From Streptomyces longisporoflavus (GTDB lineage: Bacteria > Actinomycetota > Actinomycetes > Streptomycetales > Streptomycetaceae): a stretch of 36,108 bases of DNA. A program made the position numbers and the translations under genes. The stretch is from contig NZ_BMTR01000045.1 of the NCBI RefSeq assembly GCF_014649775.1, forward strand, positions 1-36,108, in the 5' to 3' direction. Below the pieces are notes generated by a model. The model made no database searches and was not told the origin of the DNA. It worked only from the letters and a program-made list of their open reading frames with translations. Below, one piece after another: positions 16,196-24,691 of this stretch. Numbering within the stretch: position 1 is the first letter of the stretch; every line of letters begins with the position of its first letter.

Positions 16196-16545
16196 TGCAC
16201 TCGTGGCGCGGCACTCAGATGGCAGCGGTTCTTTCTCCTGTCTGATCTGTTGCTTGCGGAGCGCCAGAAGGGAGAGAGCAACAGTTCAGAGCGGGTCTCG
16301 CTGGACGCAGTCGGGCAGCAAGAGATCGGTTGTGTCACTGACCTGATCGTCGGTGACGGTCGCTGGCTGGCGGCCGCTCCGCGCGGTCCGGTTCCACCTC
16401 TCCGCAGCTCCACGCCCGAAGGGCAGGCTCACCCAGCGCAGCCCGTGGCACTCCGGTCAGGCATCGAGGGTGGGGAGGATATCCGGGGCACCGGTTGGAG
16501 CCACCCGTGATCTAATCGCTGCGGTCATCGGGAGAAGGGCGGTCC
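16196..16545. other. Gap upstream of the MFS gene, nothing recognisable
   Basis: About 350 bp separate the recombinase remnant and the MFS start. No frame resembles a known protein. It presumably contains the promoter of the MFS gene, but no clear -35/-10 pair stands out. Confidence 0.4.
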
Positions 16546-17835
16546 GTGTCTACACGTGGTGCGCGCGAGAGCGCGACGTCGACGGGCTGCAGCAAGCAAA
16601 AACCTCCCGGCTTGTGGGGCAACCCCAACTACCGGATCTTCCTGGGCATTCAGACCCTTTCGGCACTTGGTGACTCTTTCTCCTACGTGGCCATCCCGCT
16701 CCTGGTCCTGCACAGCACGGGTTCGGTCGTGCAGATGGGCCTCGTAACCGCTCTGACCGGGGCCGCCTCGATCCTCACCGGGCTGTTCGCCGGTGTGATC
16801 GTGGACCGTGCGAACCGGCGTCGGCTCCTGATGCTGGCCGACTGGGCGCGGTGTCTGCTGTTCGCTCTGATCCCGCTGGTCTGGCTCTTCGCCCAGCCGA
16901 TGTGGCTGATCTACGCGGTGGTCCCGGTCGCGGGCGTCTTTATGATGTTGTTCCGGGTGGCGTACGTGACGGTCGTGCCGGCCATCGTCGGGCCCGATCA
17001 GATCACCAGGGCCAACGGTCATCTGTTCGGTACGTATGCGGCCGCCAGCGCCGCGGGTCCGGCGTTGGCGGGCTTCGTCGCTTCTGCCTTCGGCCCGGCC
17101 GCGGCAATCGGGATCGACTCTGCCACCTTTGCCTTCTCCGCCCTCGGTATTCTGTTCGTGAAGCTCCGCCCTGCGCGGCAGGATTGTGCTCGCAGCGGGG
17201 TTGAACGAGCTGGTGTACGAGCCGAGTTCCTGGCCGGTGTGCGGTTCTTGTGGGCCCACCCGGTGCTACGCCCGCTGACGGTGCTGCTCTCCCTGCTGAC
17301 CTTTCTCACCTACGGGCTCACCGACCTCATCATCTTCCTCGTCAGGGAGGATCTGGGACATCCGGACAGCACGGTCGGCTTCGTCCTGAGCGCCGGCACC
17401 CTGGGAACCTGCCTGGCCTCATTCGCCGTCGCACGCGTACGCCAACGCCTCGGGTTCGGCGCCAGCTGGATCGGCGCCTTCACCCTGTGCGGCAGCGCCA
17501 TTGTGTGCGTAGGGCTGACGGGCAGCGTTCTGGTGATCGGCTTGTTGGCTGCCGTGATGCTGTTCTGCACCAGCATCGCGGGCACCTGCTCCATGTCGCT
17601 GCGTCAGGAAGTGACCCCCAGCCACCTGCTGGGCAGAGTCACCGCCGCGTTCTGGACGACCCACTCCGCGCTGGGCCCGCTGGGCGCGGCCGCCGTCACG
17701 GCGTCGGCCGCCGGATTCGGTGTCACCGCCACCTGCCTGGGCATCGGCGTCAGCGTGGTGGGCATCGCCCTAGCCGCAATGCTGACGGGCATCGGGCAGA
17801 GCCATCCGGAGCGCCCGGCAGTCCAGGACGCGTGA
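16546..17835 (+). CDS. MFS transporter (drug/macrolide-efflux type, 12 TM)
   Basis: This 429-aa integral membrane protein starts NPNYRIFLGIQTLSALGDSFSYVAIPLLVLHSTGS, followed by ALTGAASILTGLFAGVIVDRANRRRLLMLADWAR, the motif-A-like loop of proton-driven exporters (G-x-x-x-D-R-x-x-R-R). About twelve hydrophobic segments follow, with a cytoplasmic loop near residues 200-225. It resembles MefA-type exporters of the DUF894 group. The GTG start has GGGAGAAGGG 7 nt upstream. There is no adjacent regulator; the upstream side is an integrase remnant. The exported compound is unknown. Confidence 0.9.
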   Translation: MSTRGARESATSTGCSKQKPPGLWGNPNYRIFLGIQTLSALGDSFSYVAIPLLVLHSTGSVVQMGLVTALTGAASILTGLFAGVIVDRANRRRLLMLADWARCLLFALIPLVWLFAQPMWLIYAVVPVAGVFMMLFRVAYVTVVPAIVGPDQITRANGHLFGTYAAASAAGPALAGFVASAFGPAAAIGIDSATFAFSALGILFVKLRPARQDCARSGVERAGVRAEFLAGVRFLWAHPVLRPLTVLLSLLTFLTYGLTDLIIFLVREDLGHPDSTVGFVLSAGTLGTCLASFAVARVRQRLGFGASWIGAFTLCGSAIVCVGLTGSVLVIGLLAAVMLFCTSIAGTCSMSLRQEVTPSHLLGRVTAAFWTTHSALGPLGAAAVTASAAGFGVTATCLGIGVSVVGIALAAMLTGIGQSHPERPAVQDA

Positions 17836-18127
17836 GAGGGCCTCCCTGTACGACCGCTATCTCGACGGTGGGGTGGCGGAGCCTCCGTCCGAACGCCTCA
17901 CGGCTTACGTGGCCGCGCTTCCGAAGCAGTGGTGTGACATCACCGAGGACGAGGAAGAGCCCTCGCCCTGGTCGGCCGGGCCGTTGATCGAGAGTGCCAG
18001 CGGCCCGCTCATGTACTTCGGGATGGCCTGGAGCAGGGCCGAGGAAGCCTTGACATACGCGGCCGACGTGGCCGACTCGATGGGACTGATCTGTTTCGAC
18101 GTACAGGAGAACCGGCTCAGGCCCTGA
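17834..18127 (+). CDS. Small acidic hypothetical protein, probably N-truncated
   Basis: From GTG 17873 the frame encodes 84 aa (PSERLTAYVAALPKQWCDITEDEEEPSPWSAGPLIESASGPLMYFGMAWSRAEEALTYAADVADSMGLICFDVQENRLRP). The same frame is coding-like further upstream (ERASLYDRYLDGG from 17834), which overlaps the end of the MFS gene. It therefore seems to be the last two thirds of a larger Streptomyces protein whose front was lost. Its composition resembles a Trp/Asp-rich family found near immunity-type genes, but I cannot name it with confidence. Confidence 0.5.
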   Translation, partial: ERASLYDRYLDGGVAEPPSERLTAYVAALPKQWCDITEDEEEPSPWSAGPLIESASGPLMYFGMAWSRAEEALTYAADVADSMGLICFDVQENRLRP

Positions 18128-18190
18128 ACAGGGCGGCCTACCGGCGGTCACGGACGAGGACTGCGGCCAGGCCGGCGAAGCAGGTCCCGG

Positions 18191-18495
18191 CTTGGACTGC
18201 GCAGGGTCGCGCGGGCGAGCAACCCGGCCGGCGCGACGGCGATATGGGTACGTGACCGCCTTGATGGACTGTGGTGCGACGAGGACTTCGCCCGCCTCTC
18301 GCCCGCTCAACTGGCCACCGTCGGTGTGCCGCAGTTCGTGCTCGGCCTGTCGGACCGGCAATCCGCCGAGTCAGTCCGCTGTCGCATCGACTTCGCTACG
18401 CCAGGGCCATGGAGCTGGACGATCCCGGCTTTCGTCACAGTGTGCTGGCTGACTTCCGTGACCGTCTCGCAGAAGACGACCGTGTGGCGGCGTAG
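18191..18495 (+). pseudogene. IS1182-family transposase N-terminal remnant
   Basis: The frame gives RRVARASNPAGATAIWVRDRLDGLWCDEDFARLSPAQLATVGVPQFVLGLSDRQSAESVRCRIDF and, after a shift near 18393, YARAMELDDPGFRHSVLADFRDRLAEDDR. This is the N-terminal region of IS1182/IS5-like transposases. A short block between DEDFA and LSPAQ, present in relatives, is deleted in frame. The DDE part is missing, because the frame ends at a TAG at 18493-18495. Confidence 0.82.
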
Positions 18496-18673
18496 GCGGA
18501 ATCGCTGATCGTGGCAGGAAGGTAGCCAGTCCGGCCGGGGGCCGGAGGTCTTGTCCCCCGTGCGAGCTACGGCGGGGTGTCCACCGTGAGGTGACGATCT
18601 TCGGCCGCCGGATCCGTAGCGTCCGGTGTGGTCCGCGGCGCTCCGGCCACGGCATCGATCAGGGAGTCAACCC

Positions 18674-19510
18674 GTGAGATTTGTCTGGCAGTTCCTCGCC
18701 GTCATGGTGATGTACGCCATTACCGGCAGTGCCATCAGCGCGGTGAAGGACAACGACTGGCTGTCACTCGTCGTCGGTCTCGCGTCGGCCGCGCTCGCGA
18801 TCCTCGTGTACGCGTGGGTGGTGCGGCGCACCGAGCACCGGGCGGCCCCGGACGTGGCCCGGGAAGGCGCCGTCGCCAAGACCGGCTGGGGGATGCTGAT
18901 CGGTGTCGGGATGTTCGGGGCCGTCATCGCGAACCTCTACACCGCCGGTCACTACGAGATCGACGGCCTGGCCTCGCCGGTAGGAGCCCTGGGGCTGGTC
19001 GGCTTCATGGCGGGGGCGGCCGTGGCGGAGGAAGTGGTCTACCGCGGCGTCCTGTTCCGTCTCATCGAGGAGCGCACCGGCACGTACATCGCGCTCGTGC
19101 TTACCGGCGTCGTGTTCGGCCTCTCGCACCTGCTCAACGAGAACGCCACCCTCTGGGGCGCGATCGCCATCGCCGTCGAGGCCGGCTTCATGCTCGCCGC
19201 CGCGTACGCCGCCACCCGCAACCTGTGGGTCCCCATCGGCGTGCACTTCGGCTGGAACTTCGCCGCGGCCGGCATCTTCAGCACCGAGGTGTCCGGCAAC
19301 GGAGCCAACCAGGGGCTGCTCGACACCGCGACATCGGGCCCGACGCTGCTCACCGGCGGCGAGTTCGGACCGGAGGGCAGCGTGTACGCCGTCAGTTTCG
19401 GGGCGATGCTGACGATCGTGTTCCTGTGGCTGGCCCACCGGCGCGGCAACATCAAGGCCCGCACGCGGCGCGCCGTGCGTGTCGACTCCCCCGCTACACT
19501 TTCCCGGTGA
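18674..19510 (+). CDS. CPBP-family intramembrane glutamic endopeptidase
   Basis: This 278-aa membrane protein has about seven to eight hydrophobic segments. The CPBP (Abi/CAAX protease, Rce1-like) motifs are all present: AEEVVYRGVLFR (Glu119, Glu120, Arg124), FGLSHLLN (His152) and GVHFGWNF (His191, Asn195). GTG at 18674 with AGGGAG 8 nt upstream is preferred over the in-frame codon at 18626. It is the first gene of a three-gene operon, and its TGA overlaps the GTG of the histidine kinase. The link to a two-component system suggests processing of a membrane or secreted signal, but that role is inference. Confidence 0.93.
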   Translation: MRFVWQFLAVMVMYAITGSAISAVKDNDWLSLVVGLASAALAILVYAWVVRRTEHRAAPDVAREGAVAKTGWGMLIGVGMFGAVIANLYTAGHYEIDGLASPVGALGLVGFMAGAAVAEEVVYRGVLFRLIEERTGTYIALVLTGVVFGLSHLLNENATLWGAIAIAVEAGFMLAAAYAATRNLWVPIGVHFGWNFAAAGIFSTEVSGNGANQGLLDTATSGPTLLTGGEFGPEGSVYAVSFGAMLTIVFLWLAHRRGNIKARTRRAVRVDSPATLSR

Positions 19511-20673
19511 TCGATCGTCGGCGGGTTGCGGAGCTGTGGCACCGGCTCGATGTCACGGTCCGCGACCTTCCGCTGGGGGTAGTGCTCATCGCCCTGTCGC
19601 TCGTTCCCGGATTCCGCGGGAACGGCACGGAGGTCGGCGGACTGGCGACCCAGCCCCTCGACGCGCTGGGCGGCGTGGCGCTCGCACTCCAGTGCCTACC
19701 GCTCGCCCTTCGCCGACGGTGGCCGGCGCTCTGCCTCGCCCTGGTCGCAGCGGGCTTCGCTGTCGACCAGCTGGGCGGCTACCACCTGATCGCGGGTATC
19801 GCGCTGCCCATCGCGCTGCTGAGCGCGGGGTCCTACCTGGAGCGGTACCGGCGCGTGACCCTGCTCGTCCTGACCGCCGCGTACGTGCCGCTGGCGGTCG
19901 GGCTCCACCGGCGCGGTCCGGGCGAACCGCCGAGCGAGTTCGTGTCGTTCTACCTGGCGCTCGCGCTCACGTGGGGTATCGGTGTCTGGATGCGCTCCGC
20001 GCGGGCCGCGGAGGCCGAACACCGTGACCGTGTCGCCGCCGACGCCCGCGCCGCCGAACGCACCCGCATCGCCCGCGAGTTGCACGACGTCGTGACCCAC
20101 CACGTGACGGCGATGGTCGTCCAGGCGGAGGCGGCACGGTATCTGACCGCCGCGCCGGAACGCCTCGACCAGACACTGTCCGCCGTCAGCGACACCGGCC
20201 GGCGGGCCATCACCGACCTGCGGCACCTGCTCGACCTGCTCAACCCGGACCACGCAACCGGCCACGGCACCGAGCCCAGGACGCCGCCCGTCGGCAGGCT
20301 GCTCACCCTCGTCGAGCAGACGCGGCGGGCCGGGCAGCCGGTGGAATTCACCGAGGAGGGCACACCGCCCACGTCGACCGGCAGCGCCGAGCTCGTGGCC
20401 TACCGGGTCGTGCAGGAGGCTCTGACCAATGCCCTCAAGTACGACCACGGCAGCCGCACCTCGGTCATGGTCCACCATGGAGAAAGAGAAATCACCGTCG
20501 ATGTCGGCACGGACGGGTCCGGTTCGCGGGCCGCGTCGCCCGGCGGAAGCGGCCGGGGCCTGACCGGCCTGCGCGAACGGGTCGACGTCCTGGGCGGCGA
20601 CTTCAGCGCGGAGTGCCGGGCAAGCGGCGGCTTCATCGTCCGGGCCCGCATACCCGTGGGGAGCCCGTCATGA
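19507..20673 (+). CDS. NarL-type sensor histidine kinase (HisKA_3)
   Basis: This 388-aa protein starts at GTG 19507, which overlaps the upstream TGA (GTGA). Four to five membrane segments occupy residues 20-165, with little extracytoplasmic sequence. Then come a short coiled region (RAAEAEHRDRVAADARAAERTRIARELHDVV), the HisKA_3 phosphoacceptor His193 in ELHDVVTHHVTAMVVQAEAARYL, and HATPase_c with N-box YRVVQEALTNALKYD and GRGLTGLRERVDVLGG. The G1 box reads VDVGTDGSGS rather than the usual VxDDG. The membrane-embedded sensor suits envelope stress, antibiotic or lipid sensing. It is coupled to the response regulator by ATGA. Confidence 0.95.
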   Translation: MIDRRRVAELWHRLDVTVRDLPLGVVLIALSLVPGFRGNGTEVGGLATQPLDALGGVALALQCLPLALRRRWPALCLALVAAGFAVDQLGGYHLIAGIALPIALLSAGSYLERYRRVTLLVLTAAYVPLAVGLHRRGPGEPPSEFVSFYLALALTWGIGVWMRSARAAEAEHRDRVAADARAAERTRIARELHDVVTHHVTAMVVQAEAARYLTAAPERLDQTLSAVSDTGRRAITDLRHLLDLLNPDHATGHGTEPRTPPVGRLLTLVEQTRRAGQPVEFTEEGTPPTSTGSAELVAYRVVQEALTNALKYDHGSRTSVMVHHGEREITVDVGTDGSGSRAASPGGSGRGLTGLRERVDVLGGDFSAECRASGGFIVRARIPVGSPS

Positions 20674-21329
20674 GCACGCCGGTCCGGGTCCTGGTCTGCG
20701 ACGACCAGGTACTGATCCGCACCGGGCTGGCGACAATCATCGACGCCCAGCCCGACCTGGAGGTGGCAGGCGAGTGCGGGGACGGACAGACCGCGGTCGA
20801 CCTGGCCCGCAAACTGCGCCCGGACGTCGTGGTGATGGACGTACGCATGCCGGTGCTCGACGGCATCGAGGCCACCCGCCTGCTGGCCGGCGCGCCAGTG
20901 GCGCACCCCGTCAAGGTGCTCGTGGTGACGACGTTCAACCTGGACGAGTACGTCTACGAGGCGCTGCGCGCCGGAGCCAGCGGGTTCCTGCTCAAGGACG
21001 CGCCGCCGGACCGGCTGCTGCACGGCATCCGGACGGTGGCGATGGGCGCGGCACTGCTGGACCCCGACGTGACGCGCCGGCTCGTGGGCCGCTACGCCGC
21101 CCGAATCCGGCCCCCGCGCGGCACACCGCAGGACATCCCGCTGACCCCCCGGGAGACGGAGGTCCTGCGCCTCATCGCGGACGGCCTGTCCAACAGCGAG
21201 ATCGCCGCGGCCCTCGTGATCAGCCCCGAGACCGTCAAGACCTTCGTGTCCCGCATCCTCACCAAACTCGGTCTGCGCGACCGCGTGCAGGCGGTCGTCT
21301 ACGCCTACCGCCACGGCCTGGTGACCTGA
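20670..21329 (+). CDS. NarL/FixJ-family response regulator (REC + LuxR HTH)
   Basis: This 219-aa protein has an N-terminal receiver with acidic pair Asp11/Asp12, phosphoacceptor Asp57 in VVVMDVRMPVLDG and conserved Lys in FLLKDAPPD. The C-terminal LuxR-type HTH reads LTPRETEVLRLIADGLSNSEIAAALVISPETVKTFVSRILTKLGLRDRVQAVVYAYRHGL. ATG at 20670 overlaps the kinase stop (ATGA). An alternative start 19 codons upstream is not needed. It is the cognate partner of the preceding kinase. Confidence 0.96.
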   Translation: MSTPVRVLVCDDQVLIRTGLATIIDAQPDLEVAGECGDGQTAVDLARKLRPDVVVMDVRMPVLDGIEATRLLAGAPVAHPVKVLVVTTFNLDEYVYEALRAGASGFLLKDAPPDRLLHGIRTVAMGAALLDPDVTRRLVGRYAARIRPPRGTPQDIPLTPRETEVLRLIADGLSNSEIAAALVISPETVKTFVSRILTKLGLRDRVQAVVYAYRHGLVT

Positions 21330-21380
21330 CGCGCCGCTCGGGTATCGGCGTCGGACCCGTCGACCTCTCCATGCCACACG

Positions 21381-21440
21381 CACCGGGCGATCGCGGATCA
21401 CATGCGCACCGATCTCGTCATTGACGCTGTGGCCGTCGGC
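21381..21440 (+). pseudogene. Possible IS3-family transposase scrap
   Basis: A short stretch reads RAIADHMRTDLVIDAV, similar to the segment of IS3 OrfB between the first and second catalytic Asp (compare THMRTD in the remnant at 25952-26370). Only about 17 residues match before the sequence diverges, so the call is tentative. Confidence 0.4.
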
Positions 21441-22180
21441 AGCCCTGCCGACAGGCGGACATGCTTCTATCAGCGACCATCCGGTGCCGCCAGGTCCGGC
21501 GACAGCAGCCCCCGGATCATCAAGGACAGGGGCAACGAGTCATACCGGCCCCGAAGGCCACGAACCCAGTTCGGGCTCTACTCGGAAGGTATTGGGCTGC
21601 CCCCGGACCAGGCCGCCGCCTTCACCGCAGTCAGGCCCGATCAGTCGCCGAGCACGCCGACCTGCTCATCCGCCGCCGACTGGCTCACCGAAGCCGACAG
21701 CAACCAGGGACAACTGCGCGGACGGCTCGCCGAACGCGTCCTGCCGCTGTCCGGCCTGCGGTAAGACTCTTGTCGCGGCGCCCCGGCACCCGGGGCGGCC
21801 TCCGGTCGGCGAAGCCGTCGAGGAAACGACGGAGGCTACGCCCGCCGCCGCCCCGGCAGTCAATGTCTGCGCTCCCGCTGCGCAGGGCCCCGCCCGGCAG
21901 GCGCGCAGCAGGCGGTCTACGGGGTCGAGCCGGCGACGTCGTACCGATTGGGACCGGGCGACGGCAACGACGCGGGGACATGCCCGCCAACCGCCCTGCC
22001 CGGCGTATCCACCGCCCGCCCAGCCAGCACCGGGCACGTCCATACGCAGGCGGCCGCCTGCCACTGCCGCAACCAGCCGGCGACACGGCGGCCCGCGTCT
22101 CAACGCACCCTGCCCGCGAGGACTCGCGCGCAGCACCCGGGCAGATCCAACTCGCCGTCGGCCCGGCCGCGCGCTGCCGG
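21441..22180. other. Debris region without an intact gene
   Basis: About 740 bp contain no intact gene. Around 21590-21820 three plus-strand frames hold gene-like pieces: GLPPDQAAAFTAV, then EADSNQGQLRGRLAERVLPL, then CRCPACGKTLVAAPRHPGRPP. These could come from one decayed coiled-coil/Cys-motif DNA-binding protein. Nothing is recognisable between 21850 and 22180. Confidence 0.35.
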
Positions 22181-22852
22181 TCAGGGGATGACCGGCACGG
22201 TCTCGGCGCTGTTGGCCGACCAGTTGGTGACGATGGGCTTGTCGACGGTGGCGGGCTCGGGCAGCTTCAGCTCGGCGGGGTTGGAGTCGTCCTCGGTCAG
22301 CGCGACGATGACGCTTTCGAACTCGATGCCGCCGTCGGTGTCGGTGGTCTTGGGGCTGATGCCGCTATAGGCGACCGAGGAGCCGGTGAGCTTGATGGGG
22401 TCTTCGCCGCCCTGCCCGACGGGGGACGCCACGCCTTCCGTACCGGAACCGAAGGACACACTGGGGGTATTGACGTCCAGGTAGCAGGTTATGCCGGACT
22501 TGGCCTTGGCGGTGACCAGGTAGTAGCCGCCGGCCTGGGACTTGGACGAGAGCGTGAAGCTCACATCGTTGGTGCCGCAGGACTGCCCGTAACCGCTCTT
22601 CCCGTCACTCCCGTTCGCGTCCGAGCCGGAGTCGGCTTTGCCGCTGGTGTCACCGGAGCCGGAACCGGAACCGCCGGACGAGCTGTCCTTCGCCGAGCTC
22701 TCGCTCCCGCCGCTCTTGGAGGAGGAGGCCTCGGACGTACCGGCCCCCGTAGTGTCCTCGGGACCGCACGCGGTGACGGTGGCGGCCAGGACCGTCACCG
22801 CAGCGGCGGCCAGGACCAGACGGGCAGAACGGGCGGCACGACGCGAACGCAT
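22181..22852 (-). CDS. Secreted lipoprotein, DUF4232-like
   Basis: This 223-aa protein has a lipoprotein signal: an Arg-rich N-terminus, a hydrophobic core LVLAAAAVTVLAA and lipobox TVTAC with Cys29. Residues 33-90 form a low-complexity Ser/Gly/Asp linker. The globular part has Cys92 and Cys123, SFTLSSKSQAGGYYLVTAKAKSGITCYLDVNTPSVSFGSG and a C-terminal segment ending TVPVIP. This layout fits the DUF4232 family of actinobacterial surface lipoproteins of unknown function. The ATG has GGAG 7 nt upstream. It is monocistronic. Confidence 0.88.
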   Translation of the reverse strand: MRSRRAARSARLVLAAAAVTVLAATVTACGPEDTTGAGTSEASSSKSGGSESSAKDSSSGGSGSGSGDTSGKADSGSDANGSDGKSGYGQSCGTNDVSFTLSSKSQAGGYYLVTAKAKSGITCYLDVNTPSVSFGSGTEGVASPVGQGGEDPIKLTGSSVAYSGISPKTTDTDGGIEFESVIVALTEDDSNPAELKLPEPATVDKPIVTNWSANSAETVPVIP

Positions 22853-22899
22853 GATGAACTCCAGGACCAGTCGGTAGCGGTGTCTCCTGCTGACACCAC

Positions 22900-23258
22900 C
22901 GACACTAAGACCGCCGCGATCTTCAACTGATCCTGAAAACGTCCGGGTTCCGTCTCAGAAACCCCGGCCGCCCACGAGACGGACCCGCAACGCGGTGCCC
23001 GCGGCTGACGCCAGGCCCCAAGAGTGCTGGGCCCCACGGCATTCGGGCCATGCCCGACGGCTCAGCGCAGGGCATGTGCGCCTCGCCGAATACACCGGAC
23101 CCTCCAGCGTCATCCGTATCGTCGCGTGATCCGTACTGTCGAGCGATGTGATCACTCGATCGTGAGTTCTTCCGCCCTCCGGCCGACAACGGCGGGATGC
23201 TCGCAAGGGCGGCGCGTGACCAGCGCCGTCCGGATGTCCATTGGGGCGGGGGCGTGGC
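22900..23258. other. Divergent spacer between lipoprotein and isoprenoid operon
   Basis: No gene is seen in this roughly 360-bp region between the divergent lipoprotein and the small-protein/polyprenyl synthase operon. It should contain both promoters. No strong inverted repeat or consensus pair stands out, and there is no adjacent regulator gene. Confidence 0.35.
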
Positions 23259-23537
23259 ATGAAACAGTCAGCGGAACGGCGCGGAAGCCTGGACGGCCAG
23301 GCGGTACTGCTGGTGGCCGGACTGGCCGATCTGACGGTGAGCACGCTGGGGTCGGCGTTGGGGACGGTTCGCGGGGTGCTGCGACGCTCCGACGCCGCCG
23401 AGTTGGCGACGGAGGCCGAGCGTGAACTTCTGGCGCGCGGCCGCCTGGTGATCGACCGGTACGCGACCGTGCCCCCGGCGCACCTGGAGGTGCTGGCCCA
23501 GCGGGCACTGGCTCGACAGGCCGCCGATGACGTCTGA
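23259..23537 (+). CDS. Small helical protein encoded upstream of polyprenyl synthase
   Basis: This 92-aa Ala/Leu-rich protein reads GSLDGQAVLLVAGLADLTVSTLGSALGTVRGVLRRSDAAELATEAERELLARGRLVIDRYATVPPAHLEVLAQRALARQAADDV. It has a moderately hydrophobic segment (residues about 15-40) followed by amphipathic helices. No family is recognised. ATG 23259 is preferred, although in-frame TTG and GTG codons lie up to six codons upstream. Its stop overlaps the synthase start by 11 nt, so the two are translationally coupled. It may be an accessory subunit or a membrane tether for the synthase (inference). Confidence 0.7.
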   Translation: MKQSAERRGSLDGQAVLLVAGLADLTVSTLGSALGTVRGVLRRSDAAELATEAERELLARGRLVIDRYATVPPAHLEVLAQRALARQAADDV

Positions 23538-24582
23538 GGCGTGGGAGCCGGACGCGTTCAAGGCCCGCGTCGACGAGACGCTGCGCCGGTTCGTCGCTGA
23601 GGAGGCAGACCAATTCGTGGCCATTGATCCGCTCCTGGGCCCGGTGGCCGGGCAACTGGAGGCGGCGGTCGCGGACGGCAAACGGCTGCGGGCGGCCTTT
23701 TGCTACTGGGGCTGGCGCGCGGTGGGGCAGCCCGACAACGACGCCTTGGTGCGGGCAGCGGCCTCCATGGAGCTCGTGCACGCCGCGGCCGTCGTGCACG
23801 ACGACCTCATCGACGACAGCCCGCTGCGGCACGGGCGGCCCACAGCGCACCGCGCCCTGCGCGGCGCCGTACGCCGTCGCCCGCGCGCCGACGCCGCGGC
23901 GAGGTCGTTGGCGATGCTGGTGGGAGACCTGCTGATGGCGCTGGCCGGACATCTCTTCACCACCAGCGGGCTGCCCGCCGCCTACCTGGCCCGCGCCCGC
24001 CCGGTCTGGTCGGTGATGGCCCGCGAGCTGATCGCGGGAGAGTGTCTGGAGATCCTGCGCACCGGATCCGGTCCGGACATCACGGCGTCGCTGAAAGTGA
24101 TCCGCTACAAGACCGCGAAGTACACCGTCGAGCAACCCCTGCTCATCGGCGGGACTCTGGCCGGCGCTGGGCCCCGCCTGCGCGAGGGCTACGCAGCGTA
24201 TGGGCTGCCGCTGGGCGAGGCGTTCCAGCTCCGGGACGACCTGCTCGGCCTCTTCGGAAACCCGGAATTGACCGGTAAGGCCAACGCCGACGACGTGCGT
24301 GGCCACCGGCCGACAGCCCTGCTCGCGGAGACTTGGCGCCTGGCCGGCGACGACGAACGGGAGCGGCTGCGTGCCCTTCTCGGCAAGCGCGACCTGGGCG
24401 CGGAGGGCCTGCAAGAGGTGCGCCAAGTGATGGACAGCCTTGGGGCGCCTGCCCGCATCGAAGCCATGATCAACACGCGGGTCGAGGAAGCGCTCGACGC
24501 CCTGCACACCCTGGATGTGCCGACGCACGCCACAACCGCCCTGACCGTATTGGCGCGTTCGGCGGCCCTCCGCCTGTCCTGA
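23527..24582 (+). CDS. Polyprenyl diphosphate synthase (trans, IPPS type)
   Basis: This 351-aa protein elongates an allylic diphosphate with isopentenyl diphosphate. The first aspartate-rich motif is DDLIDD (residues 92-97, in VVHDDLIDDSPLRHGRPTAHR). The second is QLRDDLLG (Asp237/Asp238). KRLRAAF (IPP binding) and IRYKTAKYTVEQPLLIGG are also present. The residue five positions before the first motif is Ala87, small, which by family rules usually permits C20 or longer products; chain length is inference. Length is typical. It overlaps the small gene upstream and precedes the oxygenase gene by 109 nt. Confidence 0.95.
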   Translation: MTSEAWEPDAFKARVDETLRRFVAEEADQFVAIDPLLGPVAGQLEAAVADGKRLRAAFCYWGWRAVGQPDNDALVRAAASMELVHAAAVVHDDLIDDSPLRHGRPTAHRALRGAVRRRPRADAAARSLAMLVGDLLMALAGHLFTTSGLPAAYLARARPVWSVMARELIAGECLEILRTGSGPDITASLKVIRYKTAKYTVEQPLLIGGTLAGAGPRLREGYAAYGLPLGEAFQLRDDLLGLFGNPELTGKANADDVRGHRPTALLAETWRLAGDDERERLRALLGKRDLGAEGLQEVRQVMDSLGAPARIEAMINTRVEEALDALHTLDVPTHATTALTVLARSAALRLS

Positions 24583-24691
24583 CTCGCGCACCGGGACGGG
24601 GTGAACCTGCCTTCCTGGCCCGCCGCTGCCGGCCGGCCCCGCAGCAGACACATGTATGGACGCAGCAGATGCAGAAAACGAGGACCCCGCC

